Below, piece after piece: positions 6,032 to 7,821 of a DNA stretch of 7,821 nt; position 1 is the stretch's first letter; each line of letters begins with the position of its first letter. This DNA comes from an uncultured bacterium. Its GTDB lineage: Bacteria > Bacillota > Clostridia > Lachnospirales > Lachnospiraceae. The stretch covers positions 1 through 7,821 of the forward strand of contig CAJMNU010000068.1 of the NCBI GenBank assembly GCA_905214855.1. Reading direction: 5' to 3'. Below the pieces are notes generated by a model. It did no database searches, was not told the origin of the DNA, and saw nothing but the letters and a program-made list of their open reading frames with translations. The position numbers and the translations under genes are program-made.

Positions 6032-7207
6032 ATGAATATTACGGTAGACGTTGCATATAAAAGTTTAAATAAATTTACGGAGATCTTATGCGGTGATAAA
6101 GTAGAACTTTTAAGCACGGCAGACTCCAATATTATGATTCTTGCAGATGGAATGGGGAGTGGGGTGAAAGCAAACATCCTTGCAACCTTGACATCTAAGA
6201 TCTTAGGAACGATGTATCTAAATGGAGCAACCTTAGAACAGATCGTAGAAACTATTGTTGATACACTTCCAGTCTGTCAGGTGCGAAAAGTAGCATATTC
6301 TACATTTAGTATCCTTCAGGTCTTTCATAATGGAGATGCATATCTGGTTGAATTTGACAATCCGGGCTGCATTTTTATCCGAGATGGCAAATTACAGGAA
6401 ATCCCGCAAAATTATCGGGTGATCAAAGATAAAAAGATCAATGAATATCGTTTTCAGGTACAAAAGGGCGACAGTCTGATCTTGATGAGTGATGGAACGA
6501 TACATGCAGGAGTTGGAAAACTCTTGAATTTTGGATGGACTTGGAAAGAGATTGCAGAGTATGCAGTAAAGCAGTCAAAGGTAACGATATCTGCCGCGCG
6601 TCTTGCCTCATCTATCAGCAGGGCATGTGACGAATTGTATATGTTCCGTCCTGGAGATGATACCACAGTGGCAGTGATGAGGATTATTGACCGTAAGATG
6701 GTACATTTGATGACAGGACCAGCACGTAAAAAAGAAGATGACAGTCGGATGGTGCGTGAATTTATGAGTGGGGATGCCAAGACGATCGTATGTGGAGGCA
6801 CTAGTGCAACCATCGTTTCAAGGGAACTCAACAAACCATTACGACCCACTTTGGATTATTATGATCCGGAGATTCCGCCGATCGCCTATATTGACGGAGT
6901 GGATCTGGTGACAGAAGGTGTCTTGACATTAAATCGTGTGTTGACACTTTTAAAACGCTATGTCAACAATGACAATATTTCAGAAGATTTCTTCCTAGAG
7001 CTGGATAAGCCAAATGGCGCATCCATGGTGGCAAAAATTTTGATCGAGGAGTGTACAGATGTTTCCCTTTATGTGGGAAAAGCGATCAATGCGGCCTATC
7101 AAAATCCTAATTTGCCGTTTGACCTTGGCATACGCCAGAATCTGGTGGAACAGCTGAAACACACCATGGAAGAAATGGGGAAAAAGGTACAGGTAGTGTA
7201 TTATTAA
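6032..7207 (+). CDS. SpoIIE-family PP2C/PPM protein phosphatase
   Basis: A 391-residue soluble protein. The N-terminal half is a PPM-type serine/threonine phosphatase of the SpoIIE/RsbU class: ADGMGSG (38-44, metal-binding D39), the core FSILQVFHNGDAYLVEFDNP (92-111), SDGTIHAG (153-160, D154), and GDDTTVAVMRI (208-218, D209 and D210). Such enzymes dephosphorylate partner proteins, classically anti-anti-sigma factors. There is no membrane domain as in true SpoIIE, so it is not the sporulation protein. Residues about 222-391 form a second region with GGTSATIVSREL (255-266) that I cannot assign. It begins three bases after the HydS-like gene's stop, with its ribosome binding region (GAGGAAAGCGGGG) inside that gene, so synthesis is coupled. 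Role by context: output arm of the hydrogenase sensor. Its substrate is not in the window. Confidence 0.9.
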   Translation: MNITVDVAYKSLNKFTEILCGDKVELLSTADSNIMILADGMGSGVKANILATLTSKILGTMYLNGATLEQIVETIVDTLPVCQVRKVAYSTFSILQVFHNGDAYLVEFDNPGCIFIRDGKLQEIPQNYRVIKDKKINEYRFQVQKGDSLILMSDGTIHAGVGKLLNFGWTWKEIAEYAVKQSKVTISAARLASSISRACDELYMFRPGDDTTVAVMRIIDRKMVHLMTGPARKKEDDSRMVREFMSGDAKTIVCGGTSATIVSRELNKPLRPTLDYYDPEIPPIAYIDGVDLVTEGVLTLNRVLTLLKRYVNNDNISEDFFLELDKPNGASMVAKILIEECTDVSLYVGKAINAAYQNPNLPFDLGIRQNLVEQLKHTMEEMGKKVQVVYY

Positions 7208-7216
7208 ACGGACAAG

Positions 7217-7222
7217 TATAAT
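7217..7222 (+). promoter_or_regulatory. Possible internal -10 element before hydrogenase gene
   Basis: A perfect TATAAT lies in the 32-base gap between the phosphatase and hydrogenase genes. No extended TG and no convincing -35 (TAGTGT-like at 7194-7199) are seen, so this may be chance. If real, transcription would start near 7229, leaving almost no leader and cutting into the ribosome binding site, which argues against it. Confidence 0.15.
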
Positions 7223-7239
7223 TTACAGGAGGCAAAAAA

Positions 7240-7821
7240 ATGGTAACAAATGACGCAACGATTCTTCGTGTGAAACATGAGGTTCTTTATGAAGTAGCTA
7301 AGATGGCTTTTGAGGGTACATTGGAAGAGCAGAGAGAGGAACTTCCTTTCAAATTGATCCCAGGACCACAGGCACAATTCCGCTGCTGTATTTACAGAGA
7401 GCGTGAGATCATCAGAGAGAGAGTAAAACTGGCAGAGGGAAAATGTCCTACAGGAAAGAATTCCCGCAATGTTGTACAGGTTATCTCTGCTGCTTGTGAG
7501 GGATGTCCGATCGCCCGTTATGTAGTAACTGATAACTGTCAGAAATGTATGGGAAAAGCATGCCAGAATTCCTGTGCATTTGGAGCAATCTCTATGGGAC
7601 ACGACAGAGCTTATATCGACCCGACAAAATGTAAGGAGTGCGGTAAGTGTTCTCAGGCATGTCCATATAATGCAATTGCAGATTTAACCCGTCCATGTAA
7701 GAAAGTATGTCCTGTTGATGCGATCACAATGGATGAAAATGGAATTTGCCAGATCGATGAGAAGAAATGTATCCAGTGTGGCGCTTGTGTACATAGCTGC
7801 CCATTTGGTGCGATCGCTTCC
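7240..7821 (+). CDS. [FeFe] hydrogenase, N-terminal part (group B type), partial
   Basis: Starts at ATG 7240 with an excellent AGGAGG (7227-7232) seven bases upstream; 194 codons run open to the window edge, so the 3' part with the H-cluster domain is missing. After about 80 residues without cluster motifs come CEGC (86-89), C100-x2-C103-x4-C108-x3-C112, a ferredoxin motif C131, C134, C137, C141-Pro, C153-x3-C157-Pro, and a further ferredoxin motif C177, C180, C183, C187-Pro. This cysteine-rich relay and the N-terminal layout (RCCIYREREIIRERVKLAEG, 48-67) are those of the group B-like monomeric [FeFe] hydrogenases common in gut Clostridia. These oxidise reduced ferredoxin and make H2. Assignment rests on the relay domain and neighbours, since no H-cluster motif is visible. 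It is the probable catalytic partner of the upstream sensor and phosphatase genes. Confidence 0.85.
   Translation, partial: MVTNDATILRVKHEVLYEVAKMAFEGTLEEQREELPFKLIPGPQAQFRCCIYREREIIRERVKLAEGKCPTGKNSRNVVQVISAACEGCPIARYVVTDNCQKCMGKACQNSCAFGAISMGHDRAYIDPTKCKECGKCSQACPYNAIADLTRPCKKVCPVDAITMDENGICQIDEKKCIQCGACVHSCPFGAIAS

Noticed and set aside
6032..7207. Genuine sporulation gene spoIIE
   Set aside because: It shares the phosphatase domain but lacks the large N-terminal membrane region, and sits in a hydrogenase operon.

Overview
The window looks like a chromosomal segment of an anaerobic, probably gut-associated Clostridia, most likely Lachnospiraceae-like. The reasons are moderately AT-rich DNA, strong AGGAGG-type ribosome binding sites, and a clostridial [FeFe]-hydrogenase gene set. 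The taxon is inferred from gene content and style, not from a marker gene.

Left part (1-1320, + strand). It begins with the 3' end of one short chromate-transporter (CHR) family subunit, which overlaps by ATGA a complete second CHR subunit (149-727). After a spacer with two candidate extended -10 promoters comes a tRNA-Leu(UAG) gene (920-999). A 43-codon unrecognised small ORF (1113-1244) follows. A convincing + strand intrinsic terminator (1282-1318) lies inside the 3' end of the convergent ABC gene.

Middle part (1257-3816, - strand). This is a three-gene ABC importer operon in the order substrate-binding lipoprotein, permease, ATPase. It resembles the nitrate/sulfonate/taurine/pyrimidine-precursor class (SsuABC/TauABC/ThiXYZ-like). 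The substrate cannot be read from the sequence. A strong promoter (TTGACA, 16 bp, extended TATACT) drives it.

Right part (3912-7821, + strand). A divergent promoter, with an ATTGAT/ATCAAT inverted repeat over its -35 region, drives a compact operon. Its genes are a thioredoxin-like [2Fe-2S] ferredoxin, an [FeFe]-hydrogenase-like sensor with PAS domain (HydS type), a SpoIIE-family PP2C/PPM phosphatase, and the N-terminal third or so of a multi-cluster [FeFe] hydrogenase of the group B type, cut by the window end. The working model is inference. The catalytic hydrogenase disposes of electrons as H2, the HydS-like protein senses H2 or redox state through its H-cluster and PAS domain, and the translationally coupled phosphatase passes the signal to an unidentified phosphoprotein. 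The arrangement resembles the hfs-type clusters known from thermophilic clostridia. The back-to-back promoters raise the possibility that the ABC importer is co-regulated with the hydrogenase system.
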